Shown here: positions 54,699 through 64,000 of the stretch, in pieces | Layout: every line of letters begins with the position of its first letter | Numbering within the stretch: position 1 is the stretch's first letter | Assembly: GCF_030064125.1 (NCBI RefSeq) | Contig: NZ_CP125957.1 | Span: 6,041,001-6,105,000, forward strand | Length of the DNA stretch: 64,000 bases | DNA from: Pseudomonas sp. G2-4 | GTDB lineage: Bacteria; Pseudomonadota; Gammaproteobacteria; Pseudomonadales; Pseudomonadaceae | Direction: 5' to 3' | Translations under genes and position numbers: made by a program | The notes under the pieces: generated by a model | Databases searched by the model: none | What the model was told of the DNA's origin: nothing | What the model saw: the letters and a program-made list of their open reading frames with translations, nothing else

Positions 54699-55081
54699 TC
54701 AGACAGAAACAAAGAAGAAACTCAGCACCAACCCCGCCCCCACGAACCACACCAGCGAACGCAGGATCGCCCAGTCCGCCAGATAGCAAATGATGTAGAG
54801 CAGGCGACTGGTGATGAACAGCACCGCCAGCACGTTGATGGTCACCAATTCGGCATTGCCGGCCAGGTGCGCGACGATCACGGCGGCAGCGAAAAACGGG
54901 CTGATTTCAAAGCTGTTCAGTTGCGCGGCGTAGGCACGCCGGGGGCACCTTCGAGGGTTTCCAGGAAATCCCGCGGGTCGTGGTTATCCTGCAATCTGTA
55001 TTTTCCTCCGATCTTGGCGATGGCGATGCACACGTAAGGCAGGAGAAAGGCAATCAACACACACCACAGGGCAACCGTCAT
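54699..55081 (-). pseudogene. MAPEG-family membrane protein, frameshifted
   Basis: Two minus-strand frames join to a 127-128-aa MAPEG protein. Frame 1 from ATG 55081 reads TVALWCVLIAFLLPYVCIAI ... RDFLETLEGAP and then hits TGA at about 54917. Frame 2 continues AAQLNSFEISPFFAAAVIVAHLAG to the stop at 54699, with the MAPEG last two helices. The shift is at the run of five G at 54941-54945 (C on the coding strand) and is equivalent to loss of one base. Either a real decay or a homopolymer read error. MAPEG members act on eicosanoid or glutathione substrates; role here unknown. Confidence 0.8.
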
Positions 55082-55132
55082 GACGCAGTTCCTTCTTTGA
55101 GTTTTATAGAAAATCGAGAGTCCGGGCGCGGG

Positions 55133-55432
55133 TCAGAATTTCATCACCAGCATACCAAGCAGCACCAGCCCGCAGGCTAAGAGCCGCGGCCGGCCAAAAG
55201 GTTCTTTCAGATAACGCATGCCAAACAACCCCATCAGGATCACGCTGATCTCCCGCAACGCCGCCGCTTCGGCGATTGACCCCAGTTGCATGGCCCACAG
55301 CACCAGAGCGTAACTGAACAATATGTAGAAGCCTACCGCCAACCCCAGCCGCCACTGCTCACGCCAGAATCCCATGAACGCTGGCCGCTTGCTTATCAAT
55401 GCCCGTGTCCATTCAGAGAATTGATTCGCCAT
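55133..55432 (-). pseudogene. Truncated EamA/DMT transporter remnant
   Basis: A 99-aa frame equal to the last third of an EamA-type drug/metabolite transporter: three helices (GLAVGFYILFSYALVLWAM, AALREISVILMGLFGM, LLACGLVLLGMLVMKF) and the signature LREISVILMGLFG. A full transporter has ten helices and about 290 residues. An in-frame TGA lies directly upstream of ATG 55432, and the MFS gene fills the place where the N-terminal part would be, so this is probably a 5'-deleted leftover, although it could be a stand-alone small multidrug-like protein. Confidence 0.65.
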
Positions 55433-55588
55433 CCATCAGCAGCCGTTTATACTGCTGGCGACCACGCCGCACTCAGTTGCGCATAAGCCAATTCCAATAA
55501 TTCTGCTGCTGCCCTGTTCGTTCGAACCAGGGCGCCGGCATGCGTATGCCTGATCAGAGCGTCAAGACTACAGACAGAGACCCTGCGC

Positions 55589-56749
55589 ATGCCACTCGCC
55601 TTGCTTGCTTTGGCCGTTGCCGCTTTCGGCATCGGCACGACTGAATTCGTCATCATGGGCCTGCTGCCCGATGTCGCCCGCGACCTGGCCGTGAGCATTC
55701 CCCAGGCCGGGCTGCTGATCACCGGCTACGCCCTGGGCGTGGTGTTCGGCGCGCCGATCCTGGCCATCGGCACCGCCAACATGCCGCGCAAGGCGACGCT
55801 GCTGGGCATGACGCTGATGTTCATCCTCGGCAACGTGCTCTGCGCCCTGGCGCCGAACTACACCACGCTGATGGCCGCCCGGGTCGTCACTGCCCTGTGT
55901 CACGGCGCCTTCTTTGGCATCGGTTCGGTGGTAGCGGCCGGGCTGGTGGCACCGAATAAACGGGCCCAGGCGATTGCCATGATGTTCACCGGCCTGACCC
56001 TGGCCAACGTGCTGGGCGTACCGCTGGGCACCGCCTTGGGCCAATACGCCGGCTGGCGCTCGACCTTCTGGGCGGTGTCGGTGATCGGGGTGATCGCAGC
56101 CATTGCCCAATGGGTCTGGCTGCCCAAGGAAATCCCCATGGAAAAAGCCAACCTGGCCAGCGAGTTCAAGGTCCTGGGCAAGGCCAACGTATTGCTGGCC
56201 CTGGGCATGAGCGTGCTGGCCTCCACCAGCCTGTTCAGCGTATTCACCTACATTGCCCCCATCCTGCAAGACATCACCGGCGTCAGCCCCCATGGCATCA
56301 CCATCATGCTGCTGTTGTTCGGGGTCGGCCTGACGGCGGGCAGCTTCCTCGGCGGACGCCTGGCCGACCGGCGCCTGCTGCCCTCGCTGGTAGGCATGGC
56401 CCTGGCCGTGGTGCTGGTGCTCGCTGCGTTCAGCCAGACCAGCCAGTCGGTGATTCCGGCGGCGATCACCCTGGTGTTGTGGGGCATCTTCGCCTTCGCC
56501 CTGTGCCCGATCCTGCAACTGCTGATCATCGATCAGGCCCATGAGGCGCCGAACCTCGGTTCGACCCTGAACCAGAGCGCCTTCAATCTCGGCAACGCGG
56601 CCGGGGCTTGGATCGGTGGATTGGTGGTGGCCAGTGGGGCTGACCTGGCGGACTTGCCGTGGACGGGGGCAGCTGTCGGCGGCCTTACGGTATTGACGGC
56701 CTTGTTCTTTATTCATCGACAACGACGCTTGGCGGCAATCGCTGTCTGA
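55589..56749 (+). CDS. MFS exporter, AraJ-like (DHA1)
   Basis: A 386-aa transporter with twelve helices. MPLALLALAVAAFGIGTTEF and VMGLLPDVARDLAVSIPQAGLL are the standard N-terminus of AraJ/YdhP-type drug-H+ antiporters; the loop 2-3 motif is GTANMPRKATL. It probably exports arabinose-like or toxic small molecules, but the substrate is not known. ATG at 55589. Confidence 0.92.
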   Translation: MPLALLALAVAAFGIGTTEFVIMGLLPDVARDLAVSIPQAGLLITGYALGVVFGAPILAIGTANMPRKATLLGMTLMFILGNVLCALAPNYTTLMAARVVTALCHGAFFGIGSVVAAGLVAPNKRAQAIAMMFTGLTLANVLGVPLGTALGQYAGWRSTFWAVSVIGVIAAIAQWVWLPKEIPMEKANLASEFKVLGKANVLLALGMSVLASTSLFSVFTYIAPILQDITGVSPHGITIMLLLFGVGLTAGSFLGGRLADRRLLPSLVGMALAVVLVLAAFSQTSQSVIPAAITLVLWGIFAFALCPILQLLIIDQAHEAPNLGSTLNQSAFNLGNAAGAWIGGLVVASGADLADLPWTGAAVGGLTVLTALFFIHRQRRLAAIAV

Positions 56750-56861
56750 GCATGTAGGAAATTTGCCCCAGCACCTCGATGAATGGGCGGCACGTTCAGT
56801 AGGACCTCAACCCTGATCCGTGCGGGCTGTTTTACCTGCCCGACAAAAAGCCCATTCCAGA

Positions 56862-56888
56862 GCGCTCGCATCGAAATCATGCGAGCGC
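56862..56888. other. Hairpin between MFS and ExoU-like genes
   Basis: GCGCTCGCAT-N7-ATGCGAGCGC, a perfect 10-bp inverted repeat 113 nt after the MFS stop. No T tract follows directly, so it is at best a weak terminator; a T run appears 20 nt later. Confidence 0.6.
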
Positions 56889-56993
56889 CGTTCGCGGGCG
56901 GCTGATGTTTTTCCAATTGAGTAATGACGCAATCTGCCTTCAGGTTTTGTTTACAGTTCGCGCCTCCGCCCTAGGTACAAGGAACGAACCTGA

Positions 56994-59060
56994 ATGCCCA
57001 TATCCCCGATCGCCCTTTCTTTCCCTACCGGTCAGAAGCCCATCCAGACATCGCCAGAAGTCGTCGACAATGTATATGACTGTCACGACTTCGATTGCGA
57101 GGACAACGTACTAGCGAACCTGAAAAACCCACGCGTATTGGTACGCGGCGCGACAGAACAGTCGATAACCATCGTCGAACATGACGATGGTGTCGTACTC
57201 ATTATTGGTCGCCCCCCTATCGGTCGATTGGCCATGAGTGGGGGTGGCGTCAAGGGGGCCGCCTTCTCCGGCGCCATCGAGGCACTCGAAGCCATGGGCA
57301 TCATGAAGTCTATCCATACGATTTCAGGATCCTCCGCAGGGGGCTTATCGGCCGCTCTGCTGGCCAGCGGAATGAACCATAAGGGCTTCGACCGGATCTC
57401 TGACGATATTTCCCTTATTCAATTGCTCGACAGTGATAAGCCTGACGTTAAAGCGGAGCAGGAAGAGTGGTCGAGGATGGGCAAGAACATGAAAGCCCTC
57501 CCCATGGTGCAACTGCTTTGCGATCTATTGCCACGCCTGGGTACCAAAGGTACGGAGCTGGAAAAGCTGATCAGGGAAGAATCCTGTGCGGCGTTCCTGG
57601 CGTTGTGTAAAAACAAGACAGGGCTTACCCAGTTAGCGCAAGAGGCTATTGCCAATGTGCAGACGCGCAATTATGTCACCTTCCGCGACCTGGAGATCCT
57701 GAGCAAGGAGGTCAAGGAGATCAAGACCCTGGAGATCACCGGCACCGCCATGTTCAAGGAAGGTGCGCAACGGGTGGTTTTCAGTGCGGAGCTGACCCCC
57801 GACATGGACATCGCCAAGGCAGCGCATATCTCCGCAGCGCTGCCGATCGTATTCAGCAAACCGACCGAGCAAGGGCTGCCGTTCCAAGAAAGGAAGGAGG
57901 AAGGCAGTGCTGAAGGCATCGATGAGGTCACGGCATTTGCCGATGGCGGTATCCTGCGCAACACACCGATCCACGGACTCGGCGACCCCGTGACCAGCAT
58001 GAGCCCGATACCGGATGAGGAGTCGTTGATTCTCGTATTCGAGTCGGTACCCGCCAAGGAAAGCACGCACGGCACAGGTCTATCGGCCTTGGTCGACTGG
58101 TTCCTTGGAGCCCCTCATGCGGCGAGCTCTGCCCACGATGCCAAACGAATGGAAGATTTCGAGAAGCAGATCGTCACCGTGCTGCTGAACACCAAGGAAG
58201 GCGATCGCCGTGGAATGCTCAAGGGAACACTCGCCTTCGACATATCCGAGGAGAGCAAGAACTATCTTCAGGAAGAGTTGCGCAAGGAGACCTTGAAACA
58301 TTTGGACAAGCGTGGCACCGCACGAAAAACCCATCACTTCCCTTCGCACGACGCCGCCCTGCTGGCATTGAATGACAAGCTGTTCATCCAGTTAGGTGCG
58401 CAGTTGGAAGACAACGAAACCTATGCCGAGGTGAAAGCCTTCAGACAGGCAGCACTGACAGCACTGTCGGAACTAAAAGTCGCGATCACGCCCTCCGGCC
58501 TTGAGCCGACCCCGGAGCTACGCAACGCCATTCTGAACCTCGACGTCGTGGCGGATACTCCCGACAAGGTGGAGTGGCTGGCGAAACGCATTACTCACGA
58601 CAACGATCCGGATTTCATGTACTTGCTTCAGGCTGCTGTTCGTTGGGATCGCGAAGCTTCTGACACAGCTCGCCGAGCCGTAGAGAAACTGAACCTCGGA
58701 GATGATCAGGACCTCATCCAGCACCTGCAGGCCGCGGCTCGCAGGGAAATCCGTGCATCCGCTCATACCCCCCAGGTGATCCGCCAGGCCGTCGAGGAAA
58801 TGAATAGACAGGACATCGCTACCCGCGCCGCTAACGTCGTGCAACACGTGCTGTACCGCTCGCTCTTTCGCGGCGGCCAGCCTGGCTCGAACATCAAACT
58901 GTTGAGCCGCGCCATTCACGATCTAAACGATGTGCAAAACAAGTACGCGTTCAACAACGTACTCCTGCGGGTCATCCACAACTACAAGTCGCGCTCTACG
59001 GGATTGCCCAACCCCAAATCAACCACCATCAATGATCTGCGCGAAAGATTGATCCACTGA
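56994..59060 (+). CDS. ExoU-like patatin phospholipase A2
   Basis: A 688-aa protein, almost the length of P. aeruginosa ExoU (687). A patatin domain has oxyanion loop SGGGVKGAAFSG (about 82-93), nucleophile Ser114 in SGSSAGGLSAALLASGM and Asp317 in FADGGILRN. Between them ITGTAMF and AAHISAALPIVFS closely follow ExoU. The C-terminal third (helical, SLFRGGQPGSNIKLLSRA) matches the ExoU membrane-binding four-helix region. ExoU needs ubiquitin and is a type III effector; no signal peptide is seen here. Base content is lower than around it (30-31 of 60 G/C in samples at 57361-57480 against 38 of 60 in metK), pointing to horizontal transfer. AAGGA lies 10 nt before the ATG. No SpcU-like chaperone gene is adjacent. 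Confidence 0.92.
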   Translation: MPISPIALSFPTGQKPIQTSPEVVDNVYDCHDFDCEDNVLANLKNPRVLVRGATEQSITIVEHDDGVVLIIGRPPIGRLAMSGGGVKGAAFSGAIEALEAMGIMKSIHTISGSSAGGLSAALLASGMNHKGFDRISDDISLIQLLDSDKPDVKAEQEEWSRMGKNMKALPMVQLLCDLLPRLGTKGTELEKLIREESCAAFLALCKNKTGLTQLAQEAIANVQTRNYVTFRDLEILSKEVKEIKTLEITGTAMFKEGAQRVVFSAELTPDMDIAKAAHISAALPIVFSKPTEQGLPFQERKEEGSAEGIDEVTAFADGGILRNTPIHGLGDPVTSMSPIPDEESLILVFESVPAKESTHGTGLSALVDWFLGAPHAASSAHDAKRMEDFEKQIVTVLLNTKEGDRRGMLKGTLAFDISEESKNYLQEELRKETLKHLDKRGTARKTHHFPSHDAALLALNDKLFIQLGAQLEDNETYAEVKAFRQAALTALSELKVAITPSGLEPTPELRNAILNLDVVADTPDKVEWLAKRITHDNDPDFMYLLQAAVRWDREASDTARRAVEKLNLGDDQDLIQHLQAAARREIRASAHTPQVIRQAVEEMNRQDIATRAANVVQHVLYRSLFRGGQPGSNIKLLSRAIHDLNDVQNKYAFNNVLLRVIHNYKSRSTGLPNPKSTTINDLRERLIH

Positions 59061-59074
59061 CGGCCCACACACGC

Positions 59075-59098
59075 CGGGAGCCCGCGATCAGGCTCCCG
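59075..59098. terminator. Weak terminator after the ExoU-like gene
   Basis: CGGGAGCC-N8-GGCTCCCG, 8-bp GC stem 14 nt past the stop, with only TT CATT after it. It lies between two converging genes. Confidence 0.6.
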
Positions 59099-59099
59099 T

Positions 59100-59981
59100 T
59101 CATTCCGAGTCGTTGCGCTGTTTTACCGGATCTGACGGCTTACCTTTGGGTGGGCCGACTTCGCTACGAATCTGCGCATGGCTGATCAGCGCAAAAATAA
59201 AGCTGCCACCGATGATATTCCCCGCCAACGTCGGTCCGGCAAACACCATCCAGAAATCCTCCCACGACAACTGCCCGGCAAAGACCAGATACGACACCTC
59301 GGCCGAGCCGACGACGATGTGGGTGAAATCCCCGAGCGCCATCAAGTAGGTGATGAGGATGATGATCCACATCTTGGCGCTTTCCATGGACGGGATCATC
59401 CAGACCATGGTGGCGATCATCCAGCCGGAAATGATGCCCTTGGCGAACATCTGGCCAGTGTCGTTTTCCATGACCTTGCGGCCGATTTCCAGGAAGGCCT
59501 GGTCGGTGCGCGGGTCGAAAATCGGCAGGTGCAGCATCACGTAGGCCACCAGCAAGGTGCCGCACAGGTTCCCCACCAACACCACGCCCCAGAGCCGCAA
59601 CAGCCGACCGAAGTTGCCCAGGGTGGGTTTGCTCATGATCGGCAGTACGGCTGTCAGGGTGTTTTCGGTGAACAACTGCTGCCGGGCGAGGATCACCGCG
59701 AGAAAGCCGGCGCAGTAACCGAAACTGGCGATCACCTTGAAGGCTTCACCCTCCGGCAACCGGGCATTGAGCAGCCCCATCGCCATCAGCGACAGGCCCA
59801 TGGTCAGCCCCGCCGCCAGGGCCGACCACCAGAGCGCAGCGACACTGCGCTCCAATTCCTGATTGCCCTGGGTGCGGATGATTTCATGCAGCACCGCGGC
59901 CCGCGGCGGCTGGTTGCGGTCGACTTCGTGTTGCTCCTGAGCCGAAAGGTCAGGGGTCTTGCCTTCTTTGTGGGTGTCCAT
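59100..59981 (-). CDS. Formate/nitrite transporter family protein (YfdC-like)
   Basis: A 293-aa FNT channel with six helices. The hydrophilic N-terminus (about 45 residues, SAQEQHEVDRNQ) resembles YfdC. FTENTLTAVLPI and ITYLMALGDFTHIVVGSAEV carry the family motifs, including a conserved His in the pore. Substrate is likely a small monovalent anion, not certain. GGAG lies 5 nt before ATG. Confidence 0.88.
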   Translation of the reverse strand: MDTHKEGKTPDLSAQEQHEVDRNQPPRAAVLHEIIRTQGNQELERSVAALWWSALAAGLTMGLSLMAMGLLNARLPEGEAFKVIASFGYCAGFLAVILARQQLFTENTLTAVLPIMSKPTLGNFGRLLRLWGVVLVGNLCGTLLVAYVMLHLPIFDPRTDQAFLEIGRKVMENDTGQMFAKGIISGWMIATMVWMIPSMESAKMWIIILITYLMALGDFTHIVVGSAEVSYLVFAGQLSWEDFWMVFAGPTLAGNIIGGSFIFALISHAQIRSEVGPPKGKPSDPVKQRNDSE

Positions 59982-60096
59982 ACAACTCCTGAACCGGTGG
60001 CGTGATGTACCTACGACACGCGGCGTTCGGAGCTGTTCAGTGGTGGGACCTGCTGTTCATCGCGGCTTCAGATTTTGAGGAGCCAGTAAAACCGTC

Positions 60097-60190
60097 ATCG
60101 CGAGCAAGCTCGCTCCCACAGGGGATTGGTGGTGTACATAAATCCTGTGACCGGTCCGAAGACCATGTGGGAGCGAGCCTGCTCGCGATT
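60097..60190. repeat. REPIN, type B
   Basis: Inverted type B arms about 45 nt apart between the FNT gene and the thioesterase gene. Confidence 0.9.
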
Positions 60191-60206
60191 GGAGACACCG
60201 CCGATA

Positions 60207-60611
60207 TCACTCGCTGGTAATGTCATCCTGGAACTGATCCTTGACGTACCTGATCTCGGTCCGCCCATGAGGCGCCGGCAAACCGTCTTCACCGAGATTG
60301 ACGAAGACCATTTTTTCCACGGTCAGGATGCTCTTGCGGGTGATTTTGTTACGCACCTCGCAAGTCAGGGTGATGGACGTGCGGCCAAACTCAGTGGCGG
60401 TGATGCCCAGCTCGATGATGTCGCCCTGCCGCGAGGCGCTGACAAAGTTGATTTCCGAGATGTACTTGGTGACCACGCGCTGGTTGCCGAGCTGGACGAT
60501 GGCATAGATCGCGGCCTCTTCGTCGATCCAGCGCAACAGGCTGCCGCCGAACAGCGTGCCGTTGGGGTTGAGGTCTTCGGGCTTGACCCATTTGCGGGTG
60601 TGGAAATTCAT
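60207..60611 (-). CDS. Acyl-CoA thioesterase (hotdog fold, YciA-like)
   Basis: A 134-aa hotdog protein. NPNGTLFGGSLLRWIDEEAAIYA contains the catalytic Asp helix; GDIIELGITATEFGRTSITLT is the second half. Hydrolyses acyl-CoA; chain preference unknown. The ATG at 60611 is favoured over a GTG at 60617, because the AGGAG site sits 5 nt before the ATG but would abut the GTG. Confidence 0.88.
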   Translation of the reverse strand: MNFHTRKWVKPEDLNPNGTLFGGSLLRWIDEEAAIYAIVQLGNQRVVTKYISEINFVSASRQGDIIELGITATEFGRTSITLTCEVRNKITRKSILTVEKMVFVNLGEDGLPAPHGRTEIRYVKDQFQDDITSE

Positions 60612-60692
60612 GTTCACTCCTGAGCGTCTGGCCGATGAATGCCTGCATCATGGCAGACCGAGCTGCCCGGCTCTATGTCGCAGGCCCTATAA

Positions 60693-62342
<1,650 letters not shown>

Positions 62343-62358
62343 TCGGCGCTGCTCCCCT

Positions 62359-62463
62359 GTGGGAGCGGGCTCTTTTGTGTGAGCGAGCCTGCTCGCGATG
62401 CAGACACCTCGATCTGACTGTTGGACCGAGGTGAGACTGATCGCGAGCAAGCTCGCTCCCACA
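62359..62463. repeat. REP cluster, type B, three arms
   Basis: Two direct-oriented arms (GTGGGAGCGGGCTCTT, partly decayed, and GTGAGCGAGCCTGCTCGCGAT) followed by an inverted CGCGAGCAAGCTCGCTCCCAC, between ahcY and metF. Confidence 0.85.
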
Positions 62464-62525
62464 CCAGCCTGCCTTACAGGATCTGCGTAGGCTTCTCCGG
62501 CTCACGAGTTTCCAAGGATATGACC

Positions 62526-63371
62526 ATGTCCCAAGAACGTCGCTACAGCTTCGAGTTCTTCCCAACGAAGACCGATGCTGGGCATGAAAAACTGATCGCC
62601 ACTGCCCGTCAGTTGGCGAGCTACAACCCCGATTTCTTTTCCTGCACCTATGGCGCCGGCGGTTCGACCCGTGACCGCACGATGAACACCGTGTTACAGC
62701 TCGAAAGCGAAGTCAAAGTCCCGGCCGCCCCCCACCTGTCTTGCGTGGGCGACAGCAAGGACGACCTGCGCGGCCTGCTGACCCAGTACAAGGCGGCGGG
62801 CATCAAGCGCATCGTTGCCTTGCGCGGTGACTTGCCCTCGGGCATGGGCATGGCCAGCGGCGAGCTGCGCCACGCCAACGATCTGGTTGAATTCATTCGT
62901 GAAGAAACCGGCGATCACTTCCACATCGAAGTCGCGGCGTACCCGGAAATGCACCCCCAGGCGCGCAATTTCGAAGACGACCTGCGTAACTTCGTGCGCA
63001 AGGCCAATGCCGGCGCCAACAGTGCGATCACCCAGTACTTCTTCAACGCCGACAGCTATTTCTATTTCGTCGAGCGCATACGCAAGATGGGCGTCGACAT
63101 TCCTGTCGTGCCGGGCATCATGCCGATCACCAACTACAGCAAGCTGGCGCGTTTCTCCGACGCCTGCGGGGCGGAAATCCCACGCTGGATCCGCAAGCAA
63201 CTGGAAGCCTACGGCGACGATACATCCAGCATCCAGCGCTTCGGCGAGGAAGTCATCACGCAAATGTGTGAGCGCTTGCTCCAAGGTGGTGCGCCGGGGT
63301 TGCATTTCTATACGTTGAACCAGGCCGAAGCCAGCCTGGCGGTATGGAACAATCTCAAGCTGCCGCGTTGA
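62526..63371 (+). CDS. metF: Methylenetetrahydrofolate reductase
   Basis: A 281-aa flavoprotein making 5-methyl-THF for methionine synthesis. RYSFEFFPTKT, FFSCTYGAGGSTRDRT and YPEMHPQA are conserved. ATG at 62526 lies 7 nt after AAGGA; an earlier ATG at 62520 would touch that site. Follows ahcY as in other pseudomonads, completing the SAM cycle set with metK. Confidence 0.97.
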   Translation: MSQERRYSFEFFPTKTDAGHEKLIATARQLASYNPDFFSCTYGAGGSTRDRTMNTVLQLESEVKVPAAPHLSCVGDSKDDLRGLLTQYKAAGIKRIVALRGDLPSGMGMASGELRHANDLVEFIREETGDHFHIEVAAYPEMHPQARNFEDDLRNFVRKANAGANSAITQYFFNADSYFYFVERIRKMGVDIPVVPGIMPITNYSKLARFSDACGAEIPRWIRKQLEAYGDDTSSIQRFGEEVITQMCERLLQGGAPGLHFYTLNQAEASLAVWNNLKLPR

Positions 63372-63388
63372 CACTGATGCAGTGGCAC

Positions 63389-63421
63389 AAAAGGCCTTGG
63401 TGAAAACCAGGGTCTTTTTTT
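63389..63421 (+). terminator. Terminator of metF
   Basis: AAAAGGCCTTGGT GAAA ACCAGGGTCTTTT, 13-bp stem with two G-T pairs, GAAA loop and T7, 17 nt after the metF stop. Confidence 0.9.
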
Positions 63422-63552
63422 ATGCAGTTTGTTGCGCCGCTCCAGCCCTTGCCAGGAGCATTTACCCTGAAACGTATACTGCGGGCGATCGATCCGTATC
63501 GCACGCAGGCAAAAGGCAACTAAGGCCCGAACCAGAGCACTCTAGCTATTTG

Positions 63553-64000
63553 ATGAGTTCTCGTCGTAACCTCGGGTCCATGCCCGTTATTGCCCAGTTA
63601 CTCACTGCCCTTCTTCTTTTCTTCCTGAGCATGGCTGCCCGGGCCGAGAAGTTGCGCATTGTCACCGAACCCTGGGCACCTTATGTCTACGAGGAAAACG
63701 GCAGGATGCTGGGCCTGGACTACGAAACCACGGCCATTGTATTCAAGCGCCTGGGTATCGACGTGGAATGGCAGTTCCTCCCATGGAAGCGGTGCCTGGC
63801 AATGCTGGAACAGGGACTGGCGGACGGAGCGCTGGATATTTTTCACAGCGACGAACGCGACGCCATGCTGCTCTATCCCAGCGAACCGCTGTCGGACGTG
63901 GAGTTCGTGATGTTCTACGCCAACGCCCGGCCCTATCCGTTTCGCACGCTCGATGACCTGGGTGGCCTGACCGTCGGTACATCGCCCGGCTACCTGTACA
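63553..64000 (+). CDS. Periplasmic substrate-binding protein, cut by window end
   Basis: At least 149 residues, open to the last base. A signal peptide (IAQLLTALLLFFLSMAARA) precedes EKLRIVTEPWAPYVYEENGR, GLDYETTAIVFKRLGIDVEW and LDIFHSDERDAMLLYPSEPL, the pattern of the family 3 solute-binding (SBP_bac_3) proteins. Ligand not known; no transport partners visible. The ATG at 63553 or the internal ATG at 63580 could be the start; neither has a clear ribosome site. Confidence 0.82.
   Translation, partial: MSSRRNLGSMPVIAQLLTALLLFFLSMAARAEKLRIVTEPWAPYVYEENGRMLGLDYETTAIVFKRLGIDVEWQFLPWKRCLAMLEQGLADGALDIFHSDERDAMLLYPSEPLSDVEFVMFYANARPYPFRTLDDLGGLTVGTSPGYLY

Noticed and set aside
55447..55722. Minus-strand frame before the EamA remnant (tail RTNRAAAELLELAYAQL)
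   Set aside because: The tail looks a little protein-like and a 49-codon version could start at the ATG facing the MFS start, but most of it overlaps the MFS gene and I recognise no family.
59075..59098. Strong terminator for the ExoU-like gene
   Set aside because: The stem is good but no T tract follows; kept only as a weak terminator.

Overview
The window is chromosomal DNA from a Pseudomonas of the P. fluorescens group. This is inferred from three things. The gene order rlmB/rnr-side tRNA-Leu, purA-hisZ-hflCK-hflX-hfq-miaA-mutL-amiB-tsaE-nnr/queG-orn-rsgA-motBA-rhdA-psd-serB-parC/parE is the order I recall for Pseudomonas (P. aeruginosa PA4937-PA4968). Core genes have high GC (38 of 60 bases in a metK sample). 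Two families of REP/REPIN palindromes typical of this group are very dense.

Layout. 1-5.7 kb: tRNA-Leu(CAG), a probably Fur-controlled ferric-iron ABC transporter (fbpA-fbpB), a block of tandem and dispersed repeats, and a chemoreceptor. 5.7-18.7 kb: a long minus-strand series of tightly packed housekeeping genes (nnr, tsaE, amiB, mutL, miaA, hfq, hflX, hflK, hflC, hisZ, purA), several joined by TGATG/ATGA overlaps. 18.7-32.9 kb: queG, a UPF0126 membrane protein, orn, rsgA, motAB behind a sigma-28 type promoter, an HDOD protein, rhdA, psd, an uncharacterised 586-aa protein, serB and an AhpA-like HAMP membrane protein. 33.1-40.3 kb: a PqiC-like lipoprotein and the parE-x-y-parC topoisomerase IV cluster plus a YqiA-like esterase. 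40.65-49.5 kb: a central-carbon block (tkt, epd, pgk, fba with two small lipoproteins), then an ArsR-type regulator fused to a methyltransferase domain (SahR-like) followed by metK. 49.7-59.98 kb: accessory genes, including lysE-type exporter, ligB, DUF1090, cytochrome-c lipoprotein, mltA, a frameshifted MAPEG gene, a truncated EamA remnant, an MFS exporter, a low-GC ExoU-like patatin phospholipase and a FocA/NirC-family channel. 60.2-64 kb: acyl-CoA thioesterase, SAH riboswitch-ahcY, metF and the start of a periplasmic binding protein cut by the window end.

Themes. metK, ahcY and metF lie within 15 kb and carry two independent predicted SAH-sensing devices: a SahR-like repressor with a near-perfect palindrome in front of metK, and an SAH riboswitch in front of ahcY. 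The most striking accessory gene is the orphan ExoU-like phospholipase at 56994-59060, with the full catalytic dyad motifs, about 50% GC in samples, and no T3SS or chaperone gene visible nearby. Fourteen REP/REPIN units lie between genes, and the junction between two blocks that are far apart in P. aeruginosa (PA4968 side and PA0555 side) falls in a REPIN-containing gap at 40.34-40.65 kb. No CRISPR array, insertion sequence or prophage was seen.
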